Origin: Lachnospiraceae bacterium
Lineage (GTDB): Bacteria > Bacillota > Clostridia > Lachnospirales > Lachnospiraceae
DNA: 64,000 nucleotides
Direction of reading: 5' to 3'
Assembly: GCA_017556805.1 (NCBI GenBank)
Contig: JAFYMC010000014.1
Span: forward strand, 62,001-126,000
Each line of letters begins with the position of its first letter. The first letter of the stretch is position 1. Made by a program: the position numbers and the translations under genes. Below the pieces are notes generated by a model, which was given only the letters and a program-made list of their open reading frames with translations, was not told where the DNA came from and searched no databases. This document shows positions 1-7,673 of the stretch, piece by piece.

Positions 1-291
1 ATAATACACATCCTTCCCTGATTGCAGCGTCTTTATCACCGTACCGTCGGTTGCATAAATAATACTGGTACGCGACTGCTTGAAATCCTCATCGGACGCT
101 TCCCGCATAATAGTTTTTGCTTTATGATAATAAGCCAAAATTGTCCTACCGTATTTTGCGTAAAACCAAAGCCCCACCGACAGAGCCGCCAAAAGAAACA
201 ACAAAAACAAGACGCCGATTACCTTACGTCCGCGCCGCTTTTTCCTTCCTTTTCTATTGTTTCGCCCTTTTAAAACAGGCTCTTCTCCCAT
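1..291 (-). CDS. Class A penicillin-binding protein (PBP1A-like), N-terminal part
   Basis: An ATG at 291 on the minus strand opens 97 codons that run off the left edge without a stop. The first 25 residues are very basic (RNNRKGRKKRRGRK). One hydrophobic membrane anchor follows (about residues 26-45), and then YAKYGR and SIIYATDGTVIKTL, which resembles the start of the GT51 transglycosylase domain of bifunctional PBPs. Such enzymes polymerise and cross-link peptidoglycan outside the membrane. The start has a purine-rich ribosome site (GAGGGAGCGG). The transglycosylase and transpeptidase catalytic motifs lie outside the window, so the class A call rests on N-terminal architecture only. Confidence 0.7.
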   Translation of the reverse strand, partial: MGEEPVLKGRNNRKGRKKRRGRKVIGVLFLLFLLAALSVGLWFYAKYGRTILAYYHKAKTIMREASDEDFKQSRTSIIYATDGTVIKTLQSGKDVYY

Positions 292-430
292 ACCGCTCCC
301 TCTTTTCCTTACAATCTGTTCCTATCGAATACAGAAGCGTTCTATACTAATATCGGCTTTTCCCTCTCGTTCCCTTAGCATCCCGCTCCGGTATCCTTCC
401 ATTTTCCTGTCACTTATTTTCTCCTGTCCC

Positions 431-459
431 TTGCCTTTTATCACATTTTCCTGTATACT
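431..459 (+). promoter_or_regulatory. Sigma-A promoter of queT
   Basis: TTGCCT at 431-436 and TATACT at 454-459 are 17 bp apart. The expected start point, about 466, is the first base of the riboswitch stem, so the RNA begins with the aptamer. Confidence 0.65.
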
Positions 460-464
460 CTCTA

Positions 465-507
465 TTGTCAGTTCGAAATCCTCCTGACAATAAACAAAAC
501 TAAGGAG
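465..507 (+). promoter_or_regulatory. preQ1-I riboswitch, translational type
   Basis: Stem P1 pairs TTGTCAG (465-471) with CTGACAA (484-490) around the loop TTCGAAATCCTC. The tail TAAACAAAACTAAGGAG is the A-rich strand typical of class I preQ1 aptamers. CTCC at 481-484 can pair with GGAG at 504-507, which is the Shine-Dalgarno sequence of the next gene, nine bases before the ATG. Ligand binding would therefore hide the ribosome site. The identity of the regulated gene (a queuosine-precursor transporter) agrees with the call. Confidence 0.85.
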
Positions 508-515
508 CCAAAATC

Positions 516-1013
516 ATGAAAAACACAAACAAAAAAGGCACTGTATCTGTGCGCTATCTTACCACTGCGGCTATCATCGCCGCTCTTTATGTCGTTTTTA
601 CCGGGTTATCCGCCGCATTAGGCCTGGCCTCCGGTGTCATCCAGGTTCGTATTTCGGAAGCACTTGCCGTTTTAACCTATTTTACTCCCGCTGCCGTTCC
701 CGGTGTAACCGTGGGATGTCTTCTGGCAAACCTTTTGACCGGTGCTCCGTTACCGGATATTATCTTCGGTACGTTGGCAAGTTTTCTCGGCGTCTGGGGC
801 GGATACTTTTTACGCAAGCACAAGTACCTGATTGCACTGCCTACCGTTCTGTCCAATGCCGTTATCATTCCTCTCGTCCTACAATATGCTTACGGCGTCC
901 CGGATGCATTCTGGTATCTGATGCTTACCGTAGGCATCGGAGAACTGCTCAGTGCGGGAATTCTCGGCGGAATACTGTTACATGTACTGCAAAAGCGGAA
1001 ATTATTCCGTTAA
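516..1013 (+). CDS. queT: QueT-family ECF transporter substrate-binding subunit
   Basis: The 165-residue hydrophobic protein has about five or six membrane segments and the signature VIQVRISEALAVLTYF near residue 45, which is characteristic of QueT, the S component of an energy-coupling-factor importer for queuosine precursors (preQ1/preQ0). It would work with the shared EcfA/A'/T module, which is not in this window. The preQ1-I riboswitch directly upstream supports the substrate. It is monocistronic: own promoter before, terminator hairpin directly after. The start is fixed by AAGGAG at 502-507. Confidence 0.88.
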   Translation: MKNTNKKGTVSVRYLTTAAIIAALYVVFTGLSAALGLASGVIQVRISEALAVLTYFTPAAVPGVTVGCLLANLLTGAPLPDIIFGTLASFLGVWGGYFLRKHKYLIALPTVLSNAVIIPLVLQYAYGVPDAFWYLMLTVGIGELLSAGILGGILLHVLQKRKLFR

Positions 1014-1032
1014 ATCATCCTCTATACAATAC

Positions 1033-1062
1033 AAGGGCTGCCGTAGCAGCCCTTTTCTTTTT
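1033..1062 (+). terminator. Intrinsic terminator after queT
   Basis: AAGGGCTGC (1033-1041) pairs with GCAGCCCTT (1046-1054) around CGTA, followed by TTCTTTTT. It lies between converging genes and may also help stop the leftward GGDEF/EAL transcript. Confidence 0.85.
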
Positions 1063-1067
1063 CGGGG

Positions 1068-2984
1068 TCATCCCCGTCGGCCTTCTTTTTTTGCCTTTAT
1101 AAACTCCAAAAATTCCGGTTGCGGAATCGGCTTCGAGAAATAATATCCTTGAATATAACTGATTCCAAGGGACCGCATGGTATCATACTGCTCCTTTGTC
1201 TCGATTCCTTCCGCCACAATCTCCAGCTTCATCCCATGAATCATATGCATGGCGGCATCCATCACATACTTCGCCTTTCCGTTTTCAAAGTATGAGTTAA
1301 TCATAGTGCGATCAAACTTGACTATATTCACCGGCATATCCACAATATAATTTAAGTTTGATTGCCCGGTACCGAAATCATCCAAAGAAAAGCTGACTCC
1401 GTATTCAATTAGCTTGTTCATATTGGCAATGGCAATCTTTTTTGCTCCCATAGTCGCTGTCTCGGTAATTTCCAGATTAATAAACTCCGGTCGTACTCCG
1501 TACCGCTTCATAATTGCAATATAATTATCCGCGAAACGTTCATAGGCACACTGAATTGCCGACAAATTTACTTCGATGTATTTTATACCGTACTGCTCCG
1601 GCTTATAATCCCGGATAAACTGACACACTTTTTCAAAAATAATTTCCCCCAGGCGGAGCATCATGCCGTTTTTCTCCGCAACCCATACAAAATCATAGGG
1701 TGGAACCACCCGGCCGTCTCCGTCCGTAATCCGCACCAAAGCCTCCGCAGAAACAAACCGCTCCTCCTTTGTGGAATAAATCGGCTGAAAATACACGGTA
1801 ATCCAATTCTGCTCAATGGCATTAAAAATAACGTTTTCCATCTGACGTGTACTGTACATTTCCTTAACGATTGCTTCATCAATCTGTAAAAAACCGTTCT
1901 CCAACAACTCCCTGCTGTTCTGTCGGATATGTTTAATCAGATGCGAAATATCCTTTGCTTCCCGAAGCAACGTCGAATCCGGAAGGTACACCCAGGAAGG
2001 ACGCAGGAATACCGACTCATCTTTTCCCCAGCCCCGTTCAAACCGCTCCCGCAGCTTCACCAGGCTCTCCTCCGCGATCTCCTTTGTATCGCACACCAGC
2101 ATAATCTCATCACCCGCAGTCTTAAACGCCCGCGTTCCCGGTATTGCTGCTACAAAATCGATCATTTCCATCTCAGCCGCAGTCTCAGACTCTTTGGACT
2201 CCTTGGAAACATTCTTATAGAACGAATGCTCCAGTACCATCAATACCAAGGAAAATTGACGGCTCCGATACGAAAGCTGACGCATATATCGTGTCAATGC
2301 CATCTGATTAAACAAGCCGGTAGGCCGGTCCAATAAAACCTCCGGGTTTTCCAACTTAATATACAGCACCATAATCCCGATGGAAGAAGCAAATCCCACA
2401 ATCAGAATCTCTTTATTGAAAAACTGAATCAAAGCGGCGCCGAGCCAGATGACCATCCAGAAAAGCATTGCCTTTCTCCTGCTCAAGCGGATTATCGCTT
2501 TTTTCCGGACAAGCAGCACCAGATTTGTCACCAGATAGAACGCAGCCGCCACGTAGGTTACCATAACACTGGGACCATAGGTATACAACGCCCCCTTCTC
2601 CGGGTCGGAATAGACGTAAATAGGCAATACAAAAATCAGAACAATCGCTATCAGGGACAGCACCACATTGTAGTTAATCACGTTGTAATACAGGATTCTT
2701 TTCGAATAAATATCCGTACAAATATAGCATACCGTACAAAGTAGCATTGCCAACAAAGACGACAAATACATTTTACAGGAAAAGACAACACATGCATACG
2801 GTAACGCATCCATATTTCGAATCATTAGAACAGATATCGCATCCAGGATAAGAGAACCGAGTGATACAAAAAGTGTCAGGAAGAATGCCTTTCCCGTATT
2901 CAAATGCAACCTTTTCTGATTTACATAAAACCACCCCAGCACGAGAAGCAAGACAAATCCGCAACATTGTGCATAGATACTCAT
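1068..2984 (-). CDS. Membrane-anchored degenerate GGDEF + EAL protein (probable c-di-GMP phosphodiesterase)
   Basis: 638 residues. Residues 1-210 hold about seven membrane segments. Residues 215-345 are a GGDEF-like domain that keeps DRPTGLFN but has AGDEI (about 290-294) in place of GGDEF, so cyclase activity is doubtful. Residues 375-620 are an EAL domain with the expected catalytic motifs: EAL (414-416), EVNLS, EITET, DDFGTG (535-540), IVKFDR and VAEGIE. The prediction is hydrolysis of cyclic di-GMP at the inner face of the membrane, with the GGDEF relic perhaps a GTP sensor. It is expressed alone from a strong promoter. Confidence 0.88.
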   Translation of the reverse strand: MSIYAQCCGFVLLLVLGWFYVNQKRLHLNTGKAFFLTLFVSLGSLILDAISVLMIRNMDALPYACVVFSCKMYLSSLLAMLLCTVCYICTDIYSKRILYYNVINYNVVLSLIAIVLIFVLPIYVYSDPEKGALYTYGPSVMVTYVAAAFYLVTNLVLLVRKKAIIRLSRRKAMLFWMVIWLGAALIQFFNKEILIVGFASSIGIMVLYIKLENPEVLLDRPTGLFNQMALTRYMRQLSYRSRQFSLVLMVLEHSFYKNVSKESKESETAAEMEMIDFVAAIPGTRAFKTAGDEIMLVCDTKEIAEESLVKLRERFERGWGKDESVFLRPSWVYLPDSTLLREAKDISHLIKHIRQNSRELLENGFLQIDEAIVKEMYSTRQMENVIFNAIEQNWITVYFQPIYSTKEERFVSAEALVRITDGDGRVVPPYDFVWVAEKNGMMLRLGEIIFEKVCQFIRDYKPEQYGIKYIEVNLSAIQCAYERFADNYIAIMKRYGVRPEFINLEITETATMGAKKIAIANMNKLIEYGVSFSLDDFGTGQSNLNYIVDMPVNIVKFDRTMINSYFENGKAKYVMDAAMHMIHGMKLEIVAEGIETKEQYDTMRSLGISYIQGYYFSKPIPQPEFLEFIKAKKEGRRG

Positions 2985-3017
2985 TCAATACGCCCCTTTC
3001 TTCTCAACATTACACTT

Positions 3018-3046
3018 ATTATATCATATTTATCTGAAAATAACAA
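3018..3046 (-). promoter_or_regulatory. Promoter of the GGDEF/EAL gene
   Basis: Read leftward: TTGTTA (3041-3046), 17 bp, TATAAT (3018-3023). Confidence 0.75.
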
Positions 3047-3104
3047 GAAAATATTGACAAAACGCAAAGAAACTAACTTGTTTCTATTTTAACCACCTTT
3101 TTGC

Positions 3105-3133
3105 TTGACAAAATTAGAAAAATAATGTACATT
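3105..3133 (+). promoter_or_regulatory. Promoter of the GH43 gene, with AbrB-locus-like core
   Basis: TTGACA (3105-3110), 17 bp, TACATT (3128-3133). The 27 bases 3105-3131 match 28686-28712 ahead of the abrB-type gene at 23 positions, including AATAATGTACA at identical spacing. AATGTACATT (3124-3133) is a perfect 10-bp palindrome and a possible operator. Confidence 0.6.
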
Positions 3134-3178
3134 TATAGTACTGATGTAACATTGATTTTATTATGAAGGAGAGAGATT

Positions 3179-4153
3179 ATGGCAGAACAAAAAAAACCTT
3201 TAGTTACACATATCTATACCGCTGACCCGTCTGCACATGTATTCAACGGCAAGCTGTACATTTACCCGTCTCACGACGTGGCTTTGGATTGCCCGGATGA
3301 CGATAACGGCGATCAGTATCAGATGGAGGACTATCACATCCTTTCCATGGATTCTTTGGATGCTCCTTGCGTAGATAACGGCGAAGCACTTCACGAGAAG
3401 GACGTTCCGTGGGTAAGCCACCAGATGTGGGCTCCGGATGCCGCTTACAAGAACGGCAAGTACTATTTGATTTTCCCGGCAAAGGATAAGGACGGTATCT
3501 TCCGTATCGGTATCGCTACCAGCGATTGCCCGACCGGTCCGTTCACTCCGGAACCGAACTACATCGAAGGCAGCCGCAGTATCGACCCGGCTGTATTGGT
3601 GGACGATGACGGCAAGGCTTACATGTACGTTGGCGGCCTTTGGGGCGGTCAGCTTGAGAAGTGGCAGACCGGCGAGTATGTTGAGAATCCGCACGCACCG
3701 GAAGGTGACGAGCCGGCTTTGGGACCGCTTGCTACCGAGATGAGCGATGATATGCTTTCCTACAAGGCACCGCTTAAGGAGCTTAAGATTTTAGACGAGA
3801 ACGGCGAGCCGATTAAGGCAGGCGACCACGACAGACGTTTCTTCGAGGCTCCGTGGGTACATAAGTACAACGGCCTCTACTACCTGTCCTACTCCACCGG
3901 TGACACGCATTTCCTTTGCTACGCTACCAGTGAGAACCCGATGGGTCCGTTCACTTACCGTGGCCGTATCTTAGAGCCGGTTATCGGTTGGACCACCCAC
4001 CACTCCATCGTAGAGTGGAACGATAAGTGGTACTTATTCTACCACGATTCTTCCCTTTCCGGCGGTGTAAACCATCAGCGTTGTGTTATGTTCAGAGAGC
4101 TTAAGTACAACGCAGACGGCACCATTCAGTGCATGAAGCCGTACGAGGATTAA
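3179..4153 (+). CDS. Glycoside hydrolase family 43 (arabinofuranosidase/xylosidase type)
   Basis: 324 residues, a single five-bladed propeller domain with no signal peptide, hence probably acting inside the cell on imported oligosaccharides. The GH43 catalytic trio is visible: Asp16 in YTADPSAH (base), Asp136 in SIDPAVLVDDDG (pKa modulator) and Glu223 in FFEAPWVHKYNG (acid). Substrate cannot be read from sequence; alpha-L-arabinosides or beta-xylosides are usual. An L-arabinose regulator and epimerase lie 37 kb away (araR, araD). Codon use is strongly biased (proline almost always CCG), as in the fab operon, suggesting high expression. Clear ribosome site GAAGGAGAGA. Confidence 0.88.
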   Translation: MAEQKKPLVTHIYTADPSAHVFNGKLYIYPSHDVALDCPDDDNGDQYQMEDYHILSMDSLDAPCVDNGEALHEKDVPWVSHQMWAPDAAYKNGKYYLIFPAKDKDGIFRIGIATSDCPTGPFTPEPNYIEGSRSIDPAVLVDDDGKAYMYVGGLWGGQLEKWQTGEYVENPHAPEGDEPALGPLATEMSDDMLSYKAPLKELKILDENGEPIKAGDHDRRFFEAPWVHKYNGLYYLSYSTGDTHFLCYATSENPMGPFTYRGRILEPVIGWTTHHSIVEWNDKWYLFYHDSSLSGGVNHQRCVMFRELKYNADGTIQCMKPYED

Positions 4154-4169
4154 TAGTTTGTAAAAGGCC

Positions 4170-4206
4170 AAGGGGCGTCGCTATTAAGCGATTGCCCCTT
4201 TTTTGT
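4170..4206 (+). terminator. Intrinsic terminator after the GH43 gene
   Basis: AAGGGGC (4170-4176) pairs with GCCCCTT (4194-4200), with an inner stem TCGCT/AGCGA (4178-4191), then TTTTT. Confidence 0.85.
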
Positions 4207-4634
4207 TGCCCTTGGGGCTTTCTACCAGAGCCCAGGGTGTCTGCGTAATTTACCATGAAAACTCTTAAAACTACTTTTCTCATGGTAAAATCCAAAATAT
4301 ACCAACCTTAAATGAGCAAAAAAAATCTTGTCATAATGTCCGATCAGGGACACCAAGACAAGACCTTTATCAACAAAGTACGCACAAACTAAATGTTTCC
4401 GTTCCTTTCCAATCCCTCCACGCGACTGAACATTTTGAACACTTCATCTTATTTGTTATCGAATCTACGTAGTTCAGCAAATAAGACCATAACAAAGATA
4501 CATTCTGCCACAAAAAGTGTAACGGCAACAAATGTGCTCCGAATACCATAGCATAGACCATTACCATTTTATCCGGAACGGCACGAAATACCCACATCAC
4601 CACCAGTAAATACAGTTTCTTAATTCGTCTAAGT
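4207..4634. other. Intergenic stretch with several hairpins and a doubtful small ORF
   Basis: No convincing gene. It holds an imperfect hairpin at about 4208-4238 (CCCTTGGGGCT/AGCCCAGGG), a perfect 10-bp inverted repeat TTTACCATGA (4249-4258)/TCATGGTAAA (4280-4289), and a leftward terminator (4318-4363). Between that terminator and the CYTH stop codon a hydrophobic minus-strand reading frame (4370-4603, 77 codons from its first ATG) ends in a cysteine-rich tail. It has no ribosome site I can defend and no family I recognise. It could be a decayed or novel co-transcribed small gene. Confidence 0.45.
4318..4363 (-). terminator. Leftward intrinsic terminator of the CYTH/sigma-factor transcript
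   Basis: Read leftward: TCTTGTC/GACAAGA arms (4357-4363 and 4326-4332) with an inner GTCC/GGAC stem, followed by eight U (A8 at 4318-4325 on the plus strand). It lies about 270 bp beyond the CYTH stop. Confidence 0.7.
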
Positions 4635-5156
4635 TCATTTTATAATCCCCGCTCTCTTCAATTCCTCCGGCGCCTCTTCCCACCGTGCCAGGAAGCCGTT
4701 TCTGAATCTGTCATCAAAGGTCACGTCCTTCTCAAACCACGCCGGCATCACAAACTCCGCCGCTGCCTTCTCATCCGGGAATTCTACCTCCGCGAATACA
4801 AGGCCGGCCAACTCTCCGGCAAACATGTCCAGTTCAATGGTGTATACATCGTACGGAATAAGATAGCGCTTTTTTGTAATCACACGGCCTTCCACCTTGG
4901 AAAGCAGTGTCTCATAAGCCTCCTTTGTAAGGGGCATTTCCTCTTCCCTGCAGACCTGAGCCGTAGCATCTTCCTTTTGCTCCAGCCCAAGCTTGGATTT
5001 ATAGCAAAGAATATAGCTTGCCTCTCCGTTTTTTACGGACTTGCGGACCCGGACCACCGGGCGGGTGCAAAGATAGCCCTGTTCCAGTTCCCTGCAGACG
5101 TACTGCTCCAAATCCGCCGGTATGGCGGACACGGTAAATTTACGTTCGATTTCCAT
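4635..5156 (-). CDS. CYTH-domain protein (triphosphate tunnel metalloenzyme)
   Basis: 173 residues. It begins MEIERKF, the ExExK metal-binding motif of the CYTH superfamily, and continues with alternating charged beta strands (RVRKS, ITKKRYLI, YTIELDMF, FAEVEFP). Members hydrolyse inorganic triphosphate, thiamine triphosphate or nucleoside triphosphates, or act as class IV adenylate cyclases; the short length fits the small bacterial phosphatase group. It follows the sigma/anti-sigma genes by about 40 bp in the same direction and may share their transcript. Ribosome site GGAGGG upstream of the ATG. Confidence 0.82.
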   Translation of the reverse strand: MEIERKFTVSAIPADLEQYVCRELEQGYLCTRPVVRVRKSVKNGEASYILCYKSKLGLEQKEDATAQVCREEEMPLTKEAYETLLSKVEGRVITKKRYLIPYDVYTIELDMFAGELAGLVFAEVEFPDEKAAAEFVMPAWFEKDVTFDDRFRNGFLARWEEAPEELKRAGIIK

Positions 5157-5197
5157 TGACGGCCCTCCTATTGCTGCTTATTATTTACATTCACAAA

Positions 5198-5533
5198 TCA
5201 CTTCACCCTGTCTTCATTCCGTAAAATCGCACGGGTTACCAGAACGGTAATACCGATACATACCGCAAACGCGCCGGTCACCACCGTGTGCTTCCAGAAC
5301 TTTCTCTTCCGAATCCGGGCTGCCAACGCTTCATAGTCCGACTCATACTCCGGTCGCAGCTCCGGCTCAAAATGCAAGTCTTCCTGATTCAAATGAGCAT
5401 ATTCCCTGTAAACCTTACGGCATGCCCTGCACTCTTTTAAATGCTCTCTGATTTCACTTCTCGTCTCGTCACTGACGGTGTTTTCCTGAAACAATACAAT
5501 TAAATCCTGCACTACATTACAGCTTATACTCAT
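5198..5533 (-). CDS. Anti-sigma factor with zinc-finger (zf-HC2-like) domain
   Basis: 111 residues. The N-terminal cytoplasmic part carries HLKECRACR (about residues 30-38), the HxxxCxxC zinc motif of ZAS-type anti-sigma factors. One membrane segment follows near the C-terminus (TVVTGAFAVCIGITVLV), with only about ten residues outside. It overlaps the upstream sigma gene by 17 bp, so the pair is translationally coupled. Its expected role is to hold the sigma factor at the membrane. With almost no external domain, the signal sensor is unclear. Confidence 0.8.
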   Translation of the reverse strand: MSISCNVVQDLIVLFQENTVSDETRSEIREHLKECRACRKVYREYAHLNQEDLHFEPELRPEYESDYEALAARIRKRKFWKHTVVTGAFAVCIGITVLVTRAILRNEDRVK

Positions 5534-6029
5534 GCTCCAATTTCTCCTTTAACATATTTTTTGCACGGAAATACAGCACCTTTGCCGAACTTTCCGAAAT
5601 CCCCATTGCATCTGCCACCTGCTTAAATGACAACTCCGCATAAATCCGAAGCGCCACCACTTCCAGATTTTTTTGCGGCAGCTCCAACAACACTTCTCTT
5701 ACCTTCTCTGTGACTTCTTTCCGAAGCATCTGACTCTCTGCGGAAGTCTGTCCCTCCTGTGCCATAAAGAAGTCAACTACATCATCCAGCTGAATGGCCT
5801 CTCTGGACTGTTTCTCCTTCTTCAGATAACCGAAATATGTATATTTCGCAATGGCCGCCAACCAGGTAAACATACTACTGTTACCTTTATATTTTCCGAA
5901 GGATACGAACGCCCGGTAAAAGGTCTCCTGGGTCAGTTCCTCCGATAAGTGCACATCCCCGCTGAGTCGATACAAAAAACTGTATATCTTCGGCTGGTAT
6001 CGCACATAAATCTCTTCAAAATCTTCCAA
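5517..6029 (-). CDS. ECF-family RNA polymerase sigma factor
   Basis: 170 residues. Region 2 spans about residues 8-75 (QPKIYSFLYRLSGD, LTQETFYRAF, FTWLAAIAKY) and region 4 about 110-165 (VLLELPQKNLEVVALRIYAELSF, then the helix-turn-helix ISESSAKVLYFRAKNML). There is no region 3, as in ECF (group 4) sigma factors. The anti-sigma gene overlaps its 3' end. It probably directs a small envelope or stress regulon; the regulon cannot be seen here. Confidence 0.88.
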   Translation of the reverse strand: MEDFEEIYVRYQPKIYSFLYRLSGDVHLSEELTQETFYRAFVSFGKYKGNSSMFTWLAAIAKYTYFGYLKKEKQSREAIQLDDVVDFFMAQEGQTSAESQMLRKEVTEKVREVLLELPQKNLEVVALRIYAELSFKQVADAMGISESSAKVLYFRAKNMLKEKLEHEYKL

Positions 6030-6123
6030 AACGTAAAATCCCCCCTGTCTTCAGGACTCAAAATCATGCGCCGCAATCCGCGCGGAACGTTTTTGCTCGA
6101 TAGAGTAAAAAACTTTTACGAAC

Positions 6124-6152
6124 AGTATAGCATACTTTTTTCCATTTGAACA
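6124..6152 (-). promoter_or_regulatory. Promoter of the sigma/anti-sigma operon
   Basis: Read leftward: TGTTCA (6147-6152), 17 bp, TATACT (6124-6129) preceded by an extended TGC. It looks like a vegetative promoter rather than an ECF autoregulatory one. Confidence 0.55.
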
Positions 6153-6343
6153 CAAAAAATTTACTGCGGGAAATCCGCTATTTTTTCAGCCTATTACAGC
6201 GTTTCAAAAAACATAGCCGAAAAATTTTTAAAATTTCTTGTAACCTTTTTCCTCTTTTCACCACTAACTTATCGAATGGCTTTTGAAAAGCCCGTAGCAA
6301 GGATATCATTTTCCCTGCCAAATGAACTTTTTTGGAGGATGTT
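6153..6343. other. Divergent intergenic region upstream of fabH
   Basis: No gene. It contains the odd palindrome GGCTTTTGAAAAGCC (6278-6292), two 7-bp arms around one base, about 50 bp before the fabH start; it could be a repressor site for the fatty-acid operon or a weak hairpin. No clear -35/-10 pair was found for fabH, and no marR/fabT-like regulator gene lies next to it. Confidence 0.4.
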
Positions 6344-7297
6344 ATGTTTCATATAATCGGAACCGGTATGTATGTACCGGAGCGCATAGTTACCAATGAT
6401 GAGTTATCCACTATGGTGGACACCAACGACGAATGGATTAAGCAGCGTGTCGGCATTGCCGAGCGCAGAGTCAGCACAGAGGAATGGACCTCCGATATGG
6501 CGTATAAAGCAGCCCTTGCGGCCCTTGAAAGCGCAAACTGTAAGCCGGAGGATTTAGACTATATCATTACCGCCACCGTAAGCGGCGAGTATGTTTCCCC
6601 GTCTACCGCATGTATGGTACAGAAGCTTTTGGGCGCAACATGCCCTGCACTGGAAATCAACGCAGCCTGCTCCGCATTCCTTTTCTTATTGGAAACGGCT
6701 GCCGGTCTTTTTGCCAGAAAGAAAGCAAACAAGATTCTGGTCATCGGTGCGGAGCGTTTAAGCGGCATCATGGACTGGAACGACCGCGGTACCTGCATTA
6801 TTTTCGGCGACGGTGCCGGAGCAGCTGTACTTAGCAACGATGAGGACGGTTATCTGGATTCTGTTGTGACCGTACAGGGCAACGATGAAGTCATTACAAT
6901 TCCGACCAATGTAGGTTGCTCTCCGTTCTTTACCAAAGAGAACGATACCCCATACATTCACATGATGGGCCAGGAAACCTTTAAGTATGCCGTAAGCTCC
7001 ATTTGCAATGATGTGAATACCCTGCTTACACAGAACAATCTGACCTTAGATGATATCAAGTACATTGTGCCGCATCAGGCCAACAAACGTATCATTGATT
7101 TTGCCGCAAAGCGTCTTAAGACCGCGGAGGATAAGTTCTACATGAACATCGAGCGTTACGGCAACACCTCCAGCGCAAGCATTCCGATTGCATTGGACGA
7201 GCTGAATCGTACCGGCAAACTGGAACATGGCGACTACATTATTCTTACCGCATTTGGCGGCGGACTGGCAAACGCAGCCTGCCTGATTCGCTGGTAA
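6344..7297 (+). CDS. fabH: Beta-ketoacyl-ACP synthase III
   Basis: 317 residues from the ATG at 6344, chosen over an upstream TTG because GGAGG at 6334-6338 sits just before it. FabH condenses acetyl-CoA with malonyl-ACP to start fatty acid elongation. The catalytic triad is visible: Cys109 in NAACSAF, His in VPHQANKR, Asn in RYGNTSSAS, plus the C-terminal FGGGLANAACLIRW. First gene of the fab/acc operon. Confidence 0.95.
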   Translation: MFHIIGTGMYVPERIVTNDELSTMVDTNDEWIKQRVGIAERRVSTEEWTSDMAYKAALAALESANCKPEDLDYIITATVSGEYVSPSTACMVQKLLGATCPALEINAACSAFLFLLETAAGLFARKKANKILVIGAERLSGIMDWNDRGTCIIFGDGAGAAVLSNDEDGYLDSVVTVQGNDEVITIPTNVGCSPFFTKENDTPYIHMMGQETFKYAVSSICNDVNTLLTQNNLTLDDIKYIVPHQANKRIIDFAAKRLKTAEDKFYMNIERYGNTSSASIPIALDELNRTGKLEHGDYIILTAFGGGLANAACLIRW

Positions 7298-7428
7298 GCC
7301 CCTGCTTGCAATAACGCAGGCACCGCATGCCGCAGCCGGTGTGCAACGAAACTCGGTAACATGCCTACGAACACTTCGTTCCGACGGCTTGTACATAAAA
7401 TTTTTTCTAAAAAAAGGAGAACGAAACT

Positions 7429-7650
7429 ATGTTAGACCAGATCAAAGAACTTTTAGCAAACAGCCTCTCTATCGATGCAGATTCCATTACCGAAGCAAGC
7501 AGCTTCTCCGAGGACCTTGGTATCGACTCTCTCGATATCGTTGAGTTACTGATGAATGTAGAAGAAGAATTCGGCGTTTCCATCGAGCCGGATCCGTCCA
7601 TCGCTACCGTAGGCGACCTTATCGCAAAGATCGAGGAGCTTAGAGCCTAA
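7429..7650 (+). CDS. acpP: Acyl carrier protein
   Basis: 73 acidic residues with the 4'-phosphopantetheine site GIDSLDIVELLM (Ser34). It carries growing acyl chains for the enzymes encoded around it. Ribosome site AAAGGAG. The 131-bp gap after fabH holds small GC-rich hairpins (for example near 7302-7320), which may adjust the high ACP expression relative to the enzymes. Confidence 0.96.
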   Translation: MLDQIKELLANSLSIDADSITEASSFSEDLGIDSLDIVELLMNVEEEFGVSIEPDPSIATVGDLIAKIEELRA

Positions 7651-7673
7651 GAATAACACGAACGAGGTATAGT

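Noticed and set aside
4180-4365. Mobile element (MITE) made of the hairpins
   Set aside because: No target-site duplication or matching terminal repeats were found, and two of the hairpins are simply terminators.
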